Shown here piece by piece: positions 63,267-64,000 of a stretch of DNA of 64,000 nt; positions within the stretch are counted from its first letter, which is position 1, and each line of letters opens with the position of its first letter. The notes below the pieces were generated by a model. That model made no database searches. It worked only from the letters and a program-made list of their open reading frames with translations, and was not told where the DNA came from. Source of the stretch: Methylomonas koyamae (GTDB lineage Bacteria > Pseudomonadota > Gammaproteobacteria > Methylococcales > Methylomonadaceae); NCBI RefSeq assembly GCF_019669905.1, contig NZ_AP019777.1, positions 3,720,001-3,784,000 of the forward strand. Direction: 5' to 3'. The position numbers and the translations under genes were made by a program.

Positions 63267-64000
63267 TTAATAACTTGTACATGTAACAAAATTACCAAGA
63301 ACAGAGCAATTAGTAGTTCTTATAGGATTGGTAACAATATATGTAGGTTGATTTGCGGAATAGACAACGATCGCTTGAGCTAACTCAAGTTCGGCTTTTG
63401 CTATCTCACCAACCGTTTCAAAAAATGATTGAGCTAACTTTTTGCTAACCCTGCCAACTTCAGAAATAAAAGCACTATCCGAGTCGTTTTCCTCCTTTTG
63501 TGCAAGACGCCGTTCTAAGTCATCAGCCCATTGTTTGACCTCAATTTTTAGGTCGTTTCGCATTTGCAATATTTTGTTATTAACATGTCCATATGTAGGA
63601 CGAGTCGAAACAACTTCATTTACTAACGAAATTTGTTTTTTGAGCGCGTGAGACAACGCGATTGCATAGCTGGGGTCTACATTTCCAGCATCTTGAATTT
63701 GCTTGGCCATGCAATATTGATATTCGCCATACCAATCAATACCTAATTGAATATCTGATTCAGACATTGCTTCTTGATCATGCAATTGGGTGTCGCTTGG
63801 CATTTGACCAAATGCGACGGCTAACTTATCGTAAATCCGGCTGAATTTAGGATTTTTCTGGATAGGAGACCTGCAAGCTTCCGCTTTTTCAATTACATCT
63901 TTAGCTTTAATACCAATACGGATACGTTCAGACTGAGTTTTTATTGTTGAGCATCCTGCAATAGCGAAAAATAGGGATAAGGCCAATAATATCTTTATTG
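63267..64000 (-). CDS. Lipoprotein of unknown function (5' end beyond window)
   Basis: At least 239 residues, minus strand. The visible N-terminal part LLALSLFFAIAGCSTI is a lipoprotein signal with lipobox A-G-C; reading continues through KI toward the window edge, so the ATG is probably just outside. No known domain recognised. Helical charged centre (KIEVKQWADDLERRLAQKEEND) and a C-terminal hydrophobic/beta part with a Cys pair (NCSVLGNFVTCTSY). The gene is clearly AT-rich compared with the rest of the window, with AGA/AAA/ATA codons, suggesting acquisition. Confidence 0.7.
   Translation of the reverse strand, partial: IKILLALSLFFAIAGCSTIKTQSERIRIGIKAKDVIEKAEACRSPIQKNPKFSRIYDKLAVAFGQMPSDTQLHDQEAMSESDIQLGIDWYGEYQYCMAKQIQDAGNVDPSYAIALSHALKKQISLVNEVVSTRPTYGHVNNKILQMRNDLKIEVKQWADDLERRLAQKEENDSDSAFISEVGRVSKKLAQSFFETVGEIAKAELELAQAIVVYSANQPTYIVTNPIRTTNCSVLGNFVTCTSY

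Overview
The window is a GC-rich gammaproteobacterial chromosome segment. The nif block (nifB, fdxN, nifO, nifQ and extra ferredoxins) resembles the Azotobacter-type arrangement. Together with the ilvBNC-pssA cluster, LPS heptosyltransferases and many envelope systems, it suggests a free-living, diazotrophic, envelope-elaborate organism. A Methylomonas-like methanotroph is my best guess; this is inference, because no methane-oxidation gene is present. There is no tRNA, rRNA, CRISPR array or transposase.

Left part (1-14.3 kb): the 3'-truncated end of an Sfp-type phosphopantetheinyl transferase. Then comes branched-chain amino-acid synthesis (ilvB, ilvN, ilvC, later ilvE) interleaved with a Tsx-like outer-membrane protein, pssA and a CHAD-domain protein. 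After these come waaF-waaC (LPS inner core), two HD-GYP/DUF3391 proteins on the minus strand (one with a degenerate active site), a Wzz-like chain-length protein and a small cupin.

Efflux block (14.4-28.6 kb): an MdtABC-type RND pump, a third HD-GYP protein, a MacAB-TolC-type tripartite pump and a periplasmic thioredoxin-like protein. A TonB-dependent receptor (29.2-31.6 kb) has an AT-richer C-terminal barrel.

Nitrogen-fixation block (31.6-37.0 kb, minus strand): nifB, fdxN, nifO, a flavodiiron protein, two [2Fe-2S] ferredoxins and nifQ. A sigma-54 -24/-12 promoter and two NifA-type TGT-N10-ACA sites lie upstream of nifB. Divergent from it is a 1511-residue autotransporter with five 97-residue repeats. 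A double-PepSY protein and a GacA/UvrY-like regulator without its phospho-acceptor follow.

Type IV filament block (43.4-57.8 kb, all plus strand): secretin with a Gly/Met-rich insertion, SEL1 protein, a 67-residue protein, three large prepilin-like proteins, a PglL-type O-oligosaccharyltransferase, a GspL-like PilM-PilN fusion, PilO-like protein, GspE, GspF and a PilP-like protein. The PilM-like half carries two 24-residue repeats matching the MshEN cyclic-di-GMP-binding motif, a module usually found on the assembly ATPase. With three HD-GYP proteins in the same window, this suggests a glycosylated, c-di-GMP-responsive pilus or type II secretion-like machine. I regard it as the best candidate for an undescribed system here.

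Right edge (57.9-64 kb, minus strand): a YbhGFSR-like ABC-2 exporter and, in AT-rich DNA, a lipoprotein cut by the window end. Short dispersed palindromic repeats occupy many intergenic gaps, especially in the filament block, and make several start codons uncertain.
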